DNA of 59,769 bases from Latilactobacillus fuchuensis DSM 14340 = JCM 11249 (GCF_000615805.1 NZ_BAMJ01000010.1:1-59769); one strand, 5' to 3'; positions 43,691-57,255 are shown, counted from the stretch's first letter. Program-made: numbers and translations. The notes: generated by a model not told the origin, from the sequence alone.

Positions 43691-45127
43691 ATGGATGAAA
43701 TTGAACCCAAAAAGAAATACATTACGTGGCAAGTCTTAGCTCTAATGGATTTTGTCACCGTAATTGGTTTTGACGATATTATTTATAATTTCCAAAATCA
43801 AGGCATGGCCGTCGTATTCTCTTGGATCGTGCTATTATTCGCCTATGTCTTACCCTATGAATTGATGGTCGGTCATCTCGGTTCGGCTTTCAGCGAAGAT
43901 GGTGGCGGGCTTTCCTCTTGGATGCGCCATACCAGTGGCGACGTTTGGGGTTACCTGACCGCTTGGTGTTACTGGGTCGCCAGTCTCCCTTACTTAGTGG
44001 ATGTCGCTAATTCGATGGTTGTTTCGTTTTTCTGGATCATTACCGGTAACGGCAATCTGGAAGACCATTTATCGCGGGCGAGTTTCGCGTTACTAACCGC
44101 TGCGATTACGATCCTATTCATCTTTTTTCAACATAAATTCACCGCATCGCTGCAAGTTCTCAGCATTGTCGGGGGTGGCGCGATGTTCATCATGACGATG
44201 CTATTTGTCATCATGACCTTTGCCGGTTTGTTCAACGGCGCGCACATCGCGACACAACCGATGAACTTGCACACCTTTATTCCGAAGTTTGATTTACATT
44301 ATTTCTCAACCATCGGGTTATTAATTTTCGCGATGAACGGCGCCGAATTAGTCGCACCGTACGTCAGCGAAATGAAGGATGGTAAAAAGGACTTTCCAAA
44401 AGCCATGATGGCCTTAGCGTTAATGACCGCCTTTCTGACCATTTTCGGCTCCTTTGCGATTGGCGTCTTCTTCGATGCCAACCATTTACCCAACGATTTG
44501 AAAATGAATGGTTCCTATTACGCCTTCCTAGCGTTGGGCAAACAATTCCATATGGGCAAAATCCTGCTCTACACATTTGCCGTGACTCAAGCGATTTACA
44601 TGGGTGCCCAACTCGCCATGTTATTAGACGGTGGTACCCGGATTTTCTTATCCGATACTGCGAAGAAGTTTTTACCGAAAGCTTTAACCAAAACTAACAA
44701 ACAAGGCCTGCCAATCAACGGCTACTGGCTGACGACTGGCATTTGTACCTTCGTCCTGGCCTCAAGTGCCTTCTTACCCGGTATCAACGATATTTTCAAT
44801 TGGTTATTGAATATCAACGGGATTGTCTCACCGTTTGTCACCTGTTTCATCTTCGTCGCATTCTTACGGGTCCGTTTCAATCCCGAGAAGTTCCCGTCTG
44901 AATACACCTACATCAAAAATAAACCGTGGGCGATCATCGTCGGGTTCTGGTGTCTGTTAATTACCGCTTTGGGGACCATCTTCAGTATCTTCCCCCAAGA
45001 CGCGACACCGGGGACGTCTAAATACACCCACGAATTAATCTTAAACGTGGTCGTCTCAGCCGCCTTAATGGGCTTAGGCGTCATCTTACCGTTAATTGCG
45101 AAATACCAACGCAAACGTGTTGCCTAA
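43691..45127 (+). CDS. APC family amino acid permease
   Basis: 478 residues, about twelve helices. The N-terminal VLALMDFVTVIGFDDIIYNFQNQG and the consensus MNGAELVAPYVSEMKDGKKDFPKAM (read in parts, about residues 215-240) match APC antiporters of the glutamate/GABA-like group. Substrate not determinable. SD AAAGGAG. Own promoter and bidirectional terminator; not clearly tied to the maltose genes downstream. Confidence 0.88.
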   Translation: MDEIEPKKKYITWQVLALMDFVTVIGFDDIIYNFQNQGMAVVFSWIVLLFAYVLPYELMVGHLGSAFSEDGGGLSSWMRHTSGDVWGYLTAWCYWVASLPYLVDVANSMVVSFFWIITGNGNLEDHLSRASFALLTAAITILFIFFQHKFTASLQVLSIVGGGAMFIMTMLFVIMTFAGLFNGAHIATQPMNLHTFIPKFDLHYFSTIGLLIFAMNGAELVAPYVSEMKDGKKDFPKAMMALALMTAFLTIFGSFAIGVFFDANHLPNDLKMNGSYYAFLALGKQFHMGKILLYTFAVTQAIYMGAQLAMLLDGGTRIFLSDTAKKFLPKALTKTNKQGLPINGYWLTTGICTFVLASSAFLPGINDIFNWLLNINGIVSPFVTCFIFVAFLRVRFNPEKFPSEYTYIKNKPWAIIVGFWCLLITALGTIFSIFPQDATPGTSKYTHELILNVVVSAALMGLGVILPLIAKYQRKRVA

Positions 45128-45130
45128 ATC

Positions 45131-45167
45131 AAAAAGGATTCGACTTATTTTAGTCGAATCCTTTTTT
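45131..45167. terminator. Bidirectional terminator between APC permease and pgmB
   Basis: AAAAAGGATTCGACT / AGTCGAATCCTTTTTTT hairpin. Confidence 0.88.
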
Positions 45168-45841
45168 TACTTTAATTGTTGTCGAATATTTGCCAACGTT
45201 AATTCAGCTGTCGTCTCAAAACGAATTTGAGCCGCCGCTAACACGTCTTTGGCCCCAATCCCAACTGAGACTGCACCGGACGCGTTAATCGCTTGAATCC
45301 CCGCTTGCGCGTCTTCAATGCCAAGACATTCAGCGGGTTGTAGCCCCAATAATGCAACACAACGGCTAAAAATTTCGGGATCTGGTTTGCCCTTACGCAA
45401 CGTCGCGGGATCGACCCGTGCTTGGAAATAGTCGCTGAGACCCAACCGTTCTAATACAAACGGCGCATTTTTAGAAGCTGAAGCTAACCCGATTCGATAA
45501 TTTTGCGCCTTTAATGCCGTTAAGAATGCCGTCATGCCGGGGGCGATTGCTGCCGGACTTAACTGTTGCAACAAGGCCAAATAGCGGTCGTTTTTCTCAG
45601 TCGCAAACTGCGCTTTTTGTTCAGCAGAATAATCATTCGGATGACCAGTCGCGTTCAACAATACGGCTAGAGATGCTTCACGGCTAACCCCTTTTAACTG
45701 TTCCGCAAACGCCGGTTGCCAGTCAATCTGCAACTGATCTGCTAGTTCGTGCCACGCTTGTTCATGGTAAACCGACGTGTCGGTGATCACACCGTCCAAA
45801 TCGAATAAAACCCCTTTAATCGTTTCAAATTTAGGCATCAT
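45167..45841 (-). CDS. pgmB: Beta-phosphoglucomutase
   Basis: 224-residue HAD enzyme that converts beta-glucose 1-phosphate, the product of maltose phosphorylase, to glucose 6-phosphate. The nucleophile motif DLDGVITDT lies near residue 13, the cap-domain contact near VSREASLAVLL, the Lys of KGKPDPEIF and the final acidic GIEDAQAG are all present. It directly follows malP, with 19 bases between. Confidence 0.94.
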   Translation of the reverse strand: MMPKFETIKGVLFDLDGVITDTSVYHEQAWHELADQLQIDWQPAFAEQLKGVSREASLAVLLNATGHPNDYSAEQKAQFATEKNDRYLALLQQLSPAAIAPGMTAFLTALKAQNYRIGLASASKNAPFVLERLGLSDYFQARVDPATLRKGKPDPEIFSRCVALLGLQPAECLGIEDAQAGIQAINASGAVSVGIGAKDVLAAAQIRFETTAELTLANIRQQLK

Positions 45842-45860
45842 TGCGCCCCTTTCAGCCTAC

Positions 45861-48104
45861 TTAATTTAATAACTGTTGGCGACCGTTGAGTTCAATCGTC
45901 AACGGTTGACCTTCAATCAATTTCACTTGCGTCCCGTTTTGATCAACGGTGATTTCAATAATCCGGCCACGGAAAACTTGGCGGAACGAATAACGTTGCC
46001 ATTTCTTCGGTAGGAATGGTTTGTAACTCAACGTGCCATCGTCGTGAACCCGCATGCCAGCAAAGCCGTGAACAATCGCTAACCAGCCACCGGTCATCGC
46101 AGTGATGTGCAAACCATCTTCGGTATCATTGTTGTAATTATCTAAATCTAGGCGGGCCGTTCGTTCGTAAAGTTCAACGGCCTTGTCTTCGTAGTTCAAA
46201 TCAGCGGCAATAATCGAATAAACCGCAGGTGATAAACTTGATTCGTGAACCGTTAACGGTTCGTAGAAATCAAAGTTACGTTTCTTTTCGGCTTCTGAAA
46301 AATCATCGATAAAGTTCCAAATACCTTGAATCACGTCGCCTTGTTTAATGTACGGTGACCGTAAAATTTTATCCCACGACCAGTTTTGATTAATCGGCCG
46401 TTGATCCGCTGGAATTTCGCTAGCCGGCGTTAAATCCTTGTCCAAGAAACCGTCGTGTTGTTCAAAAATCCCCAGTTCGGTATCGTAAGGCAAATACATT
46501 TGATCGACAATTGCTTGCCAATGCGCCCGTTCTGCTTCCGAAATGGCCAATTTGGCTGCTTGTTCGGGGGCGACTTGCGCCGTCATTTCCAACGTATATT
46601 CAAGTGTCCAACGTGCTAAATAATTGGTGTACCAATTATTGTCGACATTATTTTCATATTCGTCCGGACCCGTCACCCCGTGAATCATGTATTGACCCTT
46701 GCGTTGACTATAATGAACGCGGTCGGCCCAGAAACGGGCGATTTCGGTTAAGACTTCGCTACCTTCATGCAACACGTAATCGGTCTCGCCGGTATAGCGC
46801 GTGTAATTATAAATCGCAAAAGCAACATCGCTATTACGATGAATTTCTTCAAACGTGATTTCCCATTCGTTGTGGCATTCAATCCCGTTAAACGTGACCA
46901 TTGGGTACAACGCGCCTTTCGAACCTTGTTGCTTGGCATTGACGAAGGCCCCATCTAATTGTTTGTAGCGGTACAATAATAGATTCTTCGTGATTTCCGG
47001 TTTCGTAATACCAAGGTAAACCGGCACACAGAATGCTTCGGTATCCCAATAAGTCGCGCCACCGTATTTTTCACCGGTGAAGCCTTTGGGACCAAAGTTT
47101 AACCGGGCATCATCCCCATAATAGGTGGTGAAAAGCCCGAATAAATTAAACCGCATCCCTTGTTGCGCCAACACATCGCCGTCGATTTGAACATCCGATT
47201 GTGCCCAACGCTCCGCCCAGATGGCTTGGTGGGCCGCCAATAAATCTGCGTACGATTGTGGCGCGACTTTAGCCATCAATTGGGTCATCGCCGTCGTTAA
47301 CGCGGCTTGGTCGGCATAATCGCGTGATGTCACGACCACCACCCGTTTTTCAATCGTGGCTTGCGCTTGTGGTTTCAAATGCGCCACGAAGGTCTGTTGA
47401 ATCTCGGTCGCCGTAGTTGTTTCAGCCACTTGGGCTAACGTCGTCACGTGGGCGACTTGCATTCCAGTCATAAATTGCGGCGTGCCAAATTGATTGGCCT
47501 TAGTTTGCGCGATTAAATGGTCCGGCGTAATCGCCAAAACTTCCCAGAAGTGTTCATCGTAATTCGCATCTTCATTTTGAACGTTACTATCGACCGCCGA
47601 AATCACGGTCACGTCAACGGTTTGCTGACCCAAATTCTGGAACGTTACTCGTTGCAACGACAATTCTTTTTGTGCAACGCTTAAGAACCGCTCGAACTTG
47701 AATTGTACTTTAGCAGCCCCTTTAGTCACCACGAATGAACGGGTTAAGGTCGCCGTCTTTAAATCGAGATTCAATTCGAATTGGTCAAATCGATCAGTGG
47801 CCAAATCGAGTTTTTCACCGTTAATGATGAAATTCATTTTAATAAAATTAATCGCGTTGATGACTTTCCCGAAATATTCCGGATAACCATTCTTCCACCA
47901 ACCAACGCGCGTCTTATCGGGGTACCAAACGCCACCCAAATAGATACCGGGTAAGCTGTCGCCCGAGTAATCTTCTTCAAAAAAGCCACGCATCCCCATA
48001 TAACCGTTGCCCAGACTCGTCATCGATTCCTGGAGGCGTTTATCAGCCGGTTTAAATTCATGTGTCACAATCTGCCACGGTTGTGCTTCAAATATTCTCT
48101 TCAT
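45861..48104 (-). CDS. malP: Maltose phosphorylase (GH65)
   Basis: 747 residues, normal for GH65. It splits maltose with phosphate into beta-glucose 1-phosphate and glucose in the cytosol. The catalytic Glu lies in HGVTGPDEYENNVDNN, and KGALYPMVTFNGIECHNEWE shapes the active site; the N-terminal beta-sandwich begins ITHEFKPADKR-like (VTHEFKPADK). SD GGAG. It precedes pgmB and follows the fragment of an ABC ATPase gene. Confidence 0.95.
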   Translation of the reverse strand: MKRIFEAQPWQIVTHEFKPADKRLQESMTSLGNGYMGMRGFFEEDYSGDSLPGIYLGGVWYPDKTRVGWWKNGYPEYFGKVINAINFIKMNFIINGEKLDLATDRFDQFELNLDLKTATLTRSFVVTKGAAKVQFKFERFLSVAQKELSLQRVTFQNLGQQTVDVTVISAVDSNVQNEDANYDEHFWEVLAITPDHLIAQTKANQFGTPQFMTGMQVAHVTTLAQVAETTTATEIQQTFVAHLKPQAQATIEKRVVVVTSRDYADQAALTTAMTQLMAKVAPQSYADLLAAHQAIWAERWAQSDVQIDGDVLAQQGMRFNLFGLFTTYYGDDARLNFGPKGFTGEKYGGATYWDTEAFCVPVYLGITKPEITKNLLLYRYKQLDGAFVNAKQQGSKGALYPMVTFNGIECHNEWEITFEEIHRNSDVAFAIYNYTRYTGETDYVLHEGSEVLTEIARFWADRVHYSQRKGQYMIHGVTGPDEYENNVDNNWYTNYLARWTLEYTLEMTAQVAPEQAAKLAISEAERAHWQAIVDQMYLPYDTELGIFEQHDGFLDKDLTPASEIPADQRPINQNWSWDKILRSPYIKQGDVIQGIWNFIDDFSEAEKKRNFDFYEPLTVHESSLSPAVYSIIAADLNYEDKAVELYERTARLDLDNYNNDTEDGLHITAMTGGWLAIVHGFAGMRVHDDGTLSYKPFLPKKWQRYSFRQVFRGRIIEITVDQNGTQVKLIEGQPLTIELNGRQQLLN

Positions 48105-48133
48105 CTAAAATACACTCCATTTACATAATTGAC

Positions 48134-48226
48134 TTAAATAATTGTGATGCCAGTTTCAACATCGAAGTAGTGTGCTTTGGACATTTCAAAAGCTAAATCA
48201 ACTTGACTACTATTTAAAATAATTGC
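48134..48226 (-). pseudogene. Remnant of an MsmK/MalK sugar importer ATPase (last about 30 codons)
   Basis: An open stretch ending TAA at 48134 reads AIILNSSQVDLAFEMSKAHY then FDVETGITII, the conserved C-terminus of MsmK/MsmX/MalK ATPases. Upstream, the frame meets a TAA stop after only four more codons, and there is no start, Walker motif or signature. It lies between the promoter/operator at 48265-48302 and malP. An internal deletion of a former malK gene is the simplest explanation. Confidence 0.82.
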
Positions 48227-48264
48227 TCTTGATATCTTTTATTATTCGCTATCGATTCCATTTT

Positions 48265-48302
48265 AGCAATCGCTTTCATCTTGTTACCGATAACAGATTA
48301 TA
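48265..48302 (-). promoter_or_regulatory. malP/pgmB promoter with MalR operator and cre-like site
   Basis: Minus-strand TATAAT (48297-48302), then palindrome TGTTATCGGTAACA (48282-48295), then cre-like TGAAAGCGATTGCT (48265-48278) three bases later. The same pair with the same 3-base spacing precedes malE. The palindrome is a likely MalR site; the -35 box is weak. Confidence 0.7.
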
Positions 48303-48322
48303 ACGAACCGTTAATTAAAAAC

Positions 48323-48428
48323 GGGGCTGTGACAGAACTCATCAATTGCCGTTCAAATCAAAAAATCGTCTATCCTCAGTTTTCTGGATAAACGACTTTT
48401 TTAACTTGATAGGCAATTGATAACGTGC
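48323..48428. repeat. Intergenic repeat, A-type unit without the left spacer block (copy R6)
   Basis: GGGCTGTGACA is joined directly to GAACTCATCAATT; the block of about 50 bases seen in other copies is missing. Core hairpin AAAATCGTCTATCC / GGATAAACGACTTTT (48362-48400), then TTGATAGGCAATTGATAACGTGCC. It lies just downstream of the alpha-glucosidase stop codon. Confidence 0.75.
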
Positions 48429-48451
48429 CAACAGTCACCGCTTGGTCGTTG

Positions 48452-50082
48452 TCACTTTTGTTCAAATAGATAGGCATCATAAGCGGCGAGTCTAAAGCGT
48501 TGGGTGATTGTTTGAGAGGTCGTATTACTCAAGCGACATTGCCAGTCCTGTTGCCAGACACGGCGGGGTAACGTGATGGTTTTAGCTTGTGAACTTAAAT
48601 TAACAAGCACTAAGCATGTTTGTTGCTGTGCACGGCGGACATACGCAAAGACGGTCGGGTCATTTTTCAACAATAGTTCAAAATCACCGTCGATCAAAGC
48701 GCCTTCTTGATGGCGAATGGCAATCAATTGCTGATAGAAATGCCAAGGCGATTGCGGATTTTGAACGGCCGCCGTCGCATTAATCGTTTGTATGTTCTGA
48801 TTAACCACTAGCCAAGGTTGCCCGGTAGTAAAGCCCCCATTAGCCGCTGCAGTCCACTGCATAGGTGTTCGCGAATGATCGCGACTCCAACGCGTCAGTT
48901 GTGCAAGCGCCACACTGGGCGCTACCTGTTGGCTGACTAGCGCTGTATATTGCCGCCGTAGTTCTTCAGCATCGACTTGTTCAATACTGGTAAACGGGAA
49001 ATTGGTCATGCCTAATTCCTGACCTTGATAAATAAACGGCGTCCCTTTCAACCCGAGATACATCAAAGCAATCGCTTTGGCTGATTTAGCCGTTTCGTCG
49101 CCCAGTATGCTGTTAATTCGTGGATTATCATGATTCTCGACATACAGCGCATTCCAACCATGCTGGCCTAAATCAGTCTGCCACCGGGCCAAGACCTTTT
49201 TAAGGCCTAATACATCTAAGCGCGGTTGGCCCGTATCGGCTTGCCGGACATTGTGTTCAAGCTCAAAAATCATATTCAGATAGCCGGCCTGCGCCGGATC
49301 CGTCCAACTGACCGCCTTTTTACTCGTGACCCCACTGGCTTCACCAACGGTCATAATCTGATATTCATTAAACAAATCCCGTAATTCGGCCATATAAACT
49401 TCGATGCCGGCCACGTTCATAAACGGCGCCCACGGATTATCGCGAATCTTGAAATCCCACGGCGCCTTTTGAATGTGACTGATGGCGTCTAACCGGAAAC
49501 CATCAATCCCAAGGTCTAACCACCACCGAATCATCTGGTAAATCGCTTGGCGGACTGCGGGATTTCGCCAATTTAAATCGGGTTGTTCTTTGGCGAAAAC
49601 GTGGAAATAAGCCTGTTTGGTTTGCGCATCGTAAGTCCAGGTTGATCCCCCAAAGAAACTTTGCCAATTATTCGGCATTTTCTCCGGGGTCGCGTCGGCC
49701 CATAAATAATAGTCGCGATACGGATTATCCTTGGATTTTTGACTTTCGATAAACCACGGGTGCTGGTCACTGGTGTGATTAACGACTAAATCTAGAATCA
49801 CTTTGATCCCAATTGCGTGAGCCGCTTGCAAAAGCGTTTTGAAATCCGCCAGCGTCCCAAATTCGGTTGAATCGCTTGATAATCTGAAATATCGTAACCA
49901 TTATCAACATTCGGCGATTGGTAAATCGGATTAATCCAGATAAAATCGATGCCCAATGATTTAAGATACGGTAACTTTTCGATAATCCCAGAAATATCAC
50001 CAATCCCATCGCCGTTAGAATCGTTGAAACTCCGCGGATAAATTTGATACCCGACAGCATTTTGCCACCATTTAGTTGTCAT
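48452..50082 (-). pseudogene. Alpha-glucosidase GH13_31-like, one frameshift
   Basis: The frames 50082-49798 and 49831-48452 join into about 543 residues when one G is added near 49858 (CCGAATTT to CCGGAATTT), giving QPEFGTLADFKTLLQAAH. Catalytic Asp in DGFRLDAISH, Glu in TVGEASG, Asp in ENHDNPRI are all intact. The residue after the nucleophile Asp is Ala, which in GH13_31 enzymes goes with alpha-1,4 bond use, unlike its neighbour (Val). It follows the other alpha-glucosidase by 15 bases and would finish maltodextrin breakdown. Confidence 0.87.
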
Positions 50083-50097
50083 CTGATTCAGCCACCT

Positions 50098-53470
<3,373 letters not shown>

Positions 53471-53504
53471 TAAAATAACCATCCTTGTTTTAAATTTTTC
53501 AATT

Positions 53505-53560
53505 AAAAAAGCTGTACAGCAAACCAATTCAAGTTTTACCGAGTTGATTGTTTGTACAGC
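53505..53560 (-). terminator. Terminator-like hairpin between malG and the neopullulanase gene
   Basis: GGCTGTACAAAC pairs with GTTTGCTGTACAGC and is followed by TTTTTT on the minus strand. It probably splits import genes from hydrolase genes or lets only part of the transcripts continue. Confidence 0.78.
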
Positions 53561-53585
53561 CTTTCTATTTAGATTACTGTTCTGA

Positions 53586-54455
53586 CTATTTAACCGAACC
53601 CGATGTAATCCCTTCTACATAATATTTCTGCATGTAGATAAATAATAACGTAATTGGAATCGCAATCAGGACACACCCCGCTGTAAATGACATGAACAAG
53701 GAGTTCGCGGTGGTTTTATTCATCATCGAATATAGTCCGATGGCCACCGTATAGTTCTTGACGTCATCGCCCATGATGACCTTGGCAAAAATGAAATCCA
53801 TCCAAGGCCCCATAAAGGCCATCAAAGCGGTATAAACAATGATTGGTTTTGATAAGGGAATCGTAATCTTCGTAAAGATTTCCCACTTATTGGCCCCATC
53901 AATCATCGCTGATTCATCTAACGCCATTGGAATCGTATCGAAGAACCCCTTAGCGACGTAAAAGCCTAACGCTGCACCTGCTGAGTAGATTAGAATTAAA
54001 GCAAATAGACTTTGCGTTAAATCGAGTGCCTTCAAAATATAATAAACGGCAATCATACTCATGAAACCGGGGAACATATTCAATACTAATGCAACTTTTA
54101 AAAAGGGTCTTCTGAGTTTAAACCGTAGTCGCGATAATGAATACGCCATTGCAATCGTGATGAATGTTGATAAGATACAACTACAAATTGCGACAAACAA
54201 CGTATTTAAGAACCAGCGGACAAACGGATAACTCCCCGTCGCATCAGCGATTAATTTTGTATAATTCGACAGCGTGAAACTTTTAGGCATGATGTACGGC
54301 ACAAAAGCGCCGCCTTCTTTTCTAAAACTGGTTAAAACAATCCAGACAATTGGGAATAACCAAATCACAGCCATGATAATTAGGATGGCGTAAATCAGGT
54401 AACGCGTATTTCTCTGTTTTGCTCGATAATTTTTTGATTTCATTTGCGCTGCCAT
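53586..54455 (-). CDS. malG: Maltose/maltodextrin ABC transporter permease MalG
   Basis: 289 residues, six helices. The EAA loop reads DESAMIDGANKWEIFTKITIPLSKP, read here in short parts around residues 190-210, which contacts the ATPase. SD AAGGAGG. It starts three bases after the malF stop. With MalE and MalF it forms the importer; no ATPase gene is left in the cluster. Confidence 0.93.
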   Translation of the reverse strand: MAAQMKSKNYRAKQRNTRYLIYAILIIMAVIWLFPIVWIVLTSFRKEGGAFVPYIMPKSFTLSNYTKLIADATGSYPFVRWFLNTLFVAICSCILSTFITIAMAYSLSRLRFKLRRPFLKVALVLNMFPGFMSMIAVYYILKALDLTQSLFALILIYSAGAALGFYVAKGFFDTIPMALDESAMIDGANKWEIFTKITIPLSKPIIVYTALMAFMGPWMDFIFAKVIMGDDVKNYTVAIGLYSMMNKTTANSLFMSFTAGCVLIAIPITLLFIYMQKYYVEGITSGSVK

Positions 54456-54458
54456 TTT

Positions 54459-55808
54459 TTACGCCTCCTTATAAGAATTAGTCCGGGTGTAAGCCCATAA
54501 ACTAAAGACTGCTGATAAGATAAAGATCAAAATCCCGATGACGGATGCTAAATTATAATCCATCGTATTGACCGTCAAATTATAGAGCCAAGTGACCAAT
54601 AGATCGGTTGAACCCGCACCGTAATAATTTGAATTTGATGGGCCACCACCCGTTAAGAGGTAAATGACGTTGAAGTTATTGATGTTCCCAATAAATTGTT
54701 GAATTAACGCGGGCATCATCACAAATAGAATTTGCGGGAACGTAATGGCTCTAAAAATTTGGAATTTATTAGCCCCATCGATTCTGGCTGCTTCAATTTG
54801 TTCCTGATCGAGATTTTGAATAATCCCAGTTGAAATCAACATCGTCGTCGGAATCCCAATCCACATATTCACCATGATAATCGATATTTTGGCTAAGGTG
54901 GGATCGGTTAAAAACGGAATCGACTGCGTAATTAATCCCATGTTCTTTAAAATCGCATTGATTGGACCCGCATCGTTTAATAAATTATGCATCGTCAACA
55001 ATGACACAAACTGTGGGACTGCGATCGTGACCACAAAGATGGTCCGCCACATCTTCTTAAACCGAATCCCTTTAGTATTGATTAATAATGCTAAAATAAT
55101 GCCAAAAAAGAAACAAGTGATTGTCGCAAATATCGCCCAGATCAGCGTCCAGCTTAAGACTGGAAAGAAGGTCGAAGCCATATCACCCGTAATCACATTA
55201 GAAAAGTTCTTTAACCCGACCCAAGTGAATAAATTCTTAGGGGGTAAATGCGTGTGATCATAGTTTGTAAAGGCAATTGAAACCATATACAGTAACGGTA
55301 AGATTGTAAAAAACAATACCCCTAATAGCGGAATGGTCATCAATGTCATGTGGAATCGTTCATTGACTAGACTATTTAAATCCTGTTTTAAAGTCGGTAC
55401 TGGATCCCCAGCTTGCTTTAATTCATAGATATGCCGTGCACTTTTTAAATTAACAATGTATAAAATAATGATGACAATGCAGACCAACAATGCTGAAATA
55501 CCGAATAGCAACAGGAGCATTGAATTATCACCCTTTTGTAACACGTCAATTCCTAAATCAGCGCTGTACACCAAGCCTTGTTTCTTAGTGCCTAATGTTT
55601 GTAACATTGCTAATGCGTGGATTCCATTTCCCACAAACCAAGCAAGAAAGCCAACTTCGGCCGCTAAAAATAGCAACCCTTTTACAAATTGGCGATTGGC
55701 TAAATTGGCAGCACCCATGACGACAAACGCTAATTTAGTGGCAAAATCACCGTCTTTAAATAGTGTTCTAAATGGTATATGTTGTTCCTTGTATGCCTTT
55801 TTAAACAT
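54459..55808 (-). CDS. malF: Maltose/maltodextrin ABC transporter permease MalF
   Basis: 449 residues, about eight helices: two extra N-terminal segments, as in Gram-positive MalF, before the six-helix core. EAARIDGANKFQIF (about residue 345) is the ATPase-contact loop. It lies between malE and malG on one transcript. Confidence 0.93.
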   Translation of the reverse strand: MFKKAYKEQHIPFRTLFKDGDFATKLAFVVMGAANLANRQFVKGLLFLAAEVGFLAWFVGNGIHALAMLQTLGTKKQGLVYSADLGIDVLQKGDNSMLLLLFGISALLVCIVIIILYIVNLKSARHIYELKQAGDPVPTLKQDLNSLVNERFHMTLMTIPLLGVLFFTILPLLYMVSIAFTNYDHTHLPPKNLFTWVGLKNFSNVITGDMASTFFPVLSWTLIWAIFATITCFFFGIILALLINTKGIRFKKMWRTIFVVTIAVPQFVSLLTMHNLLNDAGPINAILKNMGLITQSIPFLTDPTLAKISIIMVNMWIGIPTTMLISTGIIQNLDQEQIEAARIDGANKFQIFRAITFPQILFVMMPALIQQFIGNINNFNVIYLLTGGGPSNSNYYGAGSTDLLVTWLYNLTVNTMDYNLASVIGILIFILSAVFSLWAYTRTNSYKEA

Positions 55809-55842
55809 ATCATCGCACCTTTTCTTTCATTTCAAGCAAAAA

Positions 55843-57093
55843 TTACTTGGTCTTCTTAGCGTTATCTGTTACAAATTTGTCTAGTTTTTCTTGATATTGT
55901 GTTGATTTGATTTTACCTTTATAAACATCGTTAATTAATGAATCCATTGGTGGCCAGAAAGTTGTCATTTCAGGTAATTTAGGCATAACAACTGAATGTT
56001 TCGTATCTGACATTTCCATGACTGATTTAGCAACCACGTCCGTTTTAACCTTAGTGGTTTGTTGTGCTTGTTTATTAGATGGGACAACCCCGTTTTTATT
56101 AAATTCAACTTCTTGCGTTTTTTCATTGCTGAGGTAATCTGCCAAAGCCATTGCAGCTAATGGTGACTTCGTTTGTTGGTTAACGCCGTAGACCTTAACG
56201 CCTAAGAAAGCCTTCATTTGTTTGTCGCCACTACCGAAATTGACCGTTGGGTAAGCAGCCACACCCATCTTATCGCCTAAAGCCTTTTTAACATCGTTTT
56301 TAGACCAAGGACCTGATAAGAAGGCATCAATTTTGCCTGATTGAAGGTTTGCTAAAGCCGCTGCGTTGGTTTGAACGACGCCTGGATTTGATTTTTGTTT
56401 AGCAATCCAAGAAAGGACTTCGACCCCTTTTTGGTTATTGAAATTAGTGCCATCCAGATTTTCACCGTTTTGACCGTATAAGACATCACCATTACTCATA
56501 AACAATGGTGCAAAAATGTAATTAGTCCCATTTTCAGCAAAATTGGTTCCTAACTTGCCGGCTTTCGTTAAGCCGTCCCAAGTTTTAACATCATTTGCAG
56601 ATAACTTACTCTTATTATAGTAAAGGACTTGTGATTCAATCCCGTATGGATAGCCGTAAACTTTATTCTTCCAAGTGACCCCTTGAACTGCAGAATCAAC
56701 ATTGTTCTTCTTAATCGTTGTAACTTGTTTCTTACCAATTGGATAGAGTAGACCCGCTTCAGCCATTTGGCCAATTTGATCATGCGGCATCATAAAGACA
56801 TCCGCTGCTTTGTCGGGATCTTTAGAAACATCTTTCAAAGCATCCGCAGAAGAACCCGCTTTAACTTTGACATTCACATCAGGGTTCGCTTTTTCGAATT
56901 TGGCCACTTGCCCTTTAATCGCCGCAATATGGTCAGTATCAACCCATAACTTAACGTCGCCCTTCACTTTCGAGCTACTTGCTTCCGAACTAGTCGATTG
57001 ATCACTACTCTTATTACCACACCCTGCTAAAGTAACAGCCGATATTCCTAACACGAGACCGCCGAGCCAAACTCGTTTCCAACTATTCTTCAT
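55843..57093 (-). CDS. malE: Maltose/maltodextrin-binding lipoprotein MalE
   Basis: 416 residues. Lipoprotein signal with lipobox LAGC (Cys about residue 25), then a Ser/Thr-rich linker and a type I solute-binding fold: KLWVDTDHIAAIK, GYPYGIESQVLYYNK, AFLSGPWSKNDVKKAL. It captures maltose and maltodextrins outside the cell. First gene of malEFG, with MalR operator and cre upstream. SD AGGAGGA. Confidence 0.94.
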   Translation of the reverse strand: MKNSWKRVWLGGLVLGISAVTLAGCGNKSSDQSTSSEASSSKVKGDVKLWVDTDHIAAIKGQVAKFEKANPDVNVKVKAGSSADALKDVSKDPDKAADVFMMPHDQIGQMAEAGLLYPIGKKQVTTIKKNNVDSAVQGVTWKNKVYGYPYGIESQVLYYNKSKLSANDVKTWDGLTKAGKLGTNFAENGTNYIFAPLFMSNGDVLYGQNGENLDGTNFNNQKGVEVLSWIAKQKSNPGVVQTNAAALANLQSGKIDAFLSGPWSKNDVKKALGDKMGVAAYPTVNFGSGDKQMKAFLGVKVYGVNQQTKSPLAAMALADYLSNEKTQEVEFNKNGVVPSNKQAQQTTKVKTDVVAKSVMEMSDTKHSVVMPKLPEMTTFWPPMDSLINDVYKGKIKSTQYQEKLDKFVTDNAKKTK

Positions 57094-57166
57094 CTTGAAC
57101 TCCTCCTAGAACTTTAATCGTTTTGTTTTCTAGTACAGTTTCAGTATTAAACATTTATCGGCTCGT

Positions 57167-57197
57167 TGCAATCGTTTTCAATTTGTTACCGATAACA
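57167..57197 (-). promoter_or_regulatory. MalR operator and cre site of malEFG
   Basis: Minus-strand palindrome TGTTATCGGTAACA (57184-57197) and TGAAAACGATTGCA (57167-57180), which fits the cre consensus except for G at one W position. Same order and spacing as before malP. A -35/-10 pair TTGCAA/TAATAC overlaps the cre site but is uncertain. Confidence 0.72.
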
Positions 57198-57255
57198 GCT
57201 TTTTACGCTGTCTACTCGTTAAATTAGTATCGCCGTTTAACTAATCGCCATTCTT

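Noticed and set aside
46511-46958. Open frames on the plus strand inside malP, and other antisense frames in long genes
   Set aside because: They lack SD signals and family similarity and mirror codon bias of the real gene.
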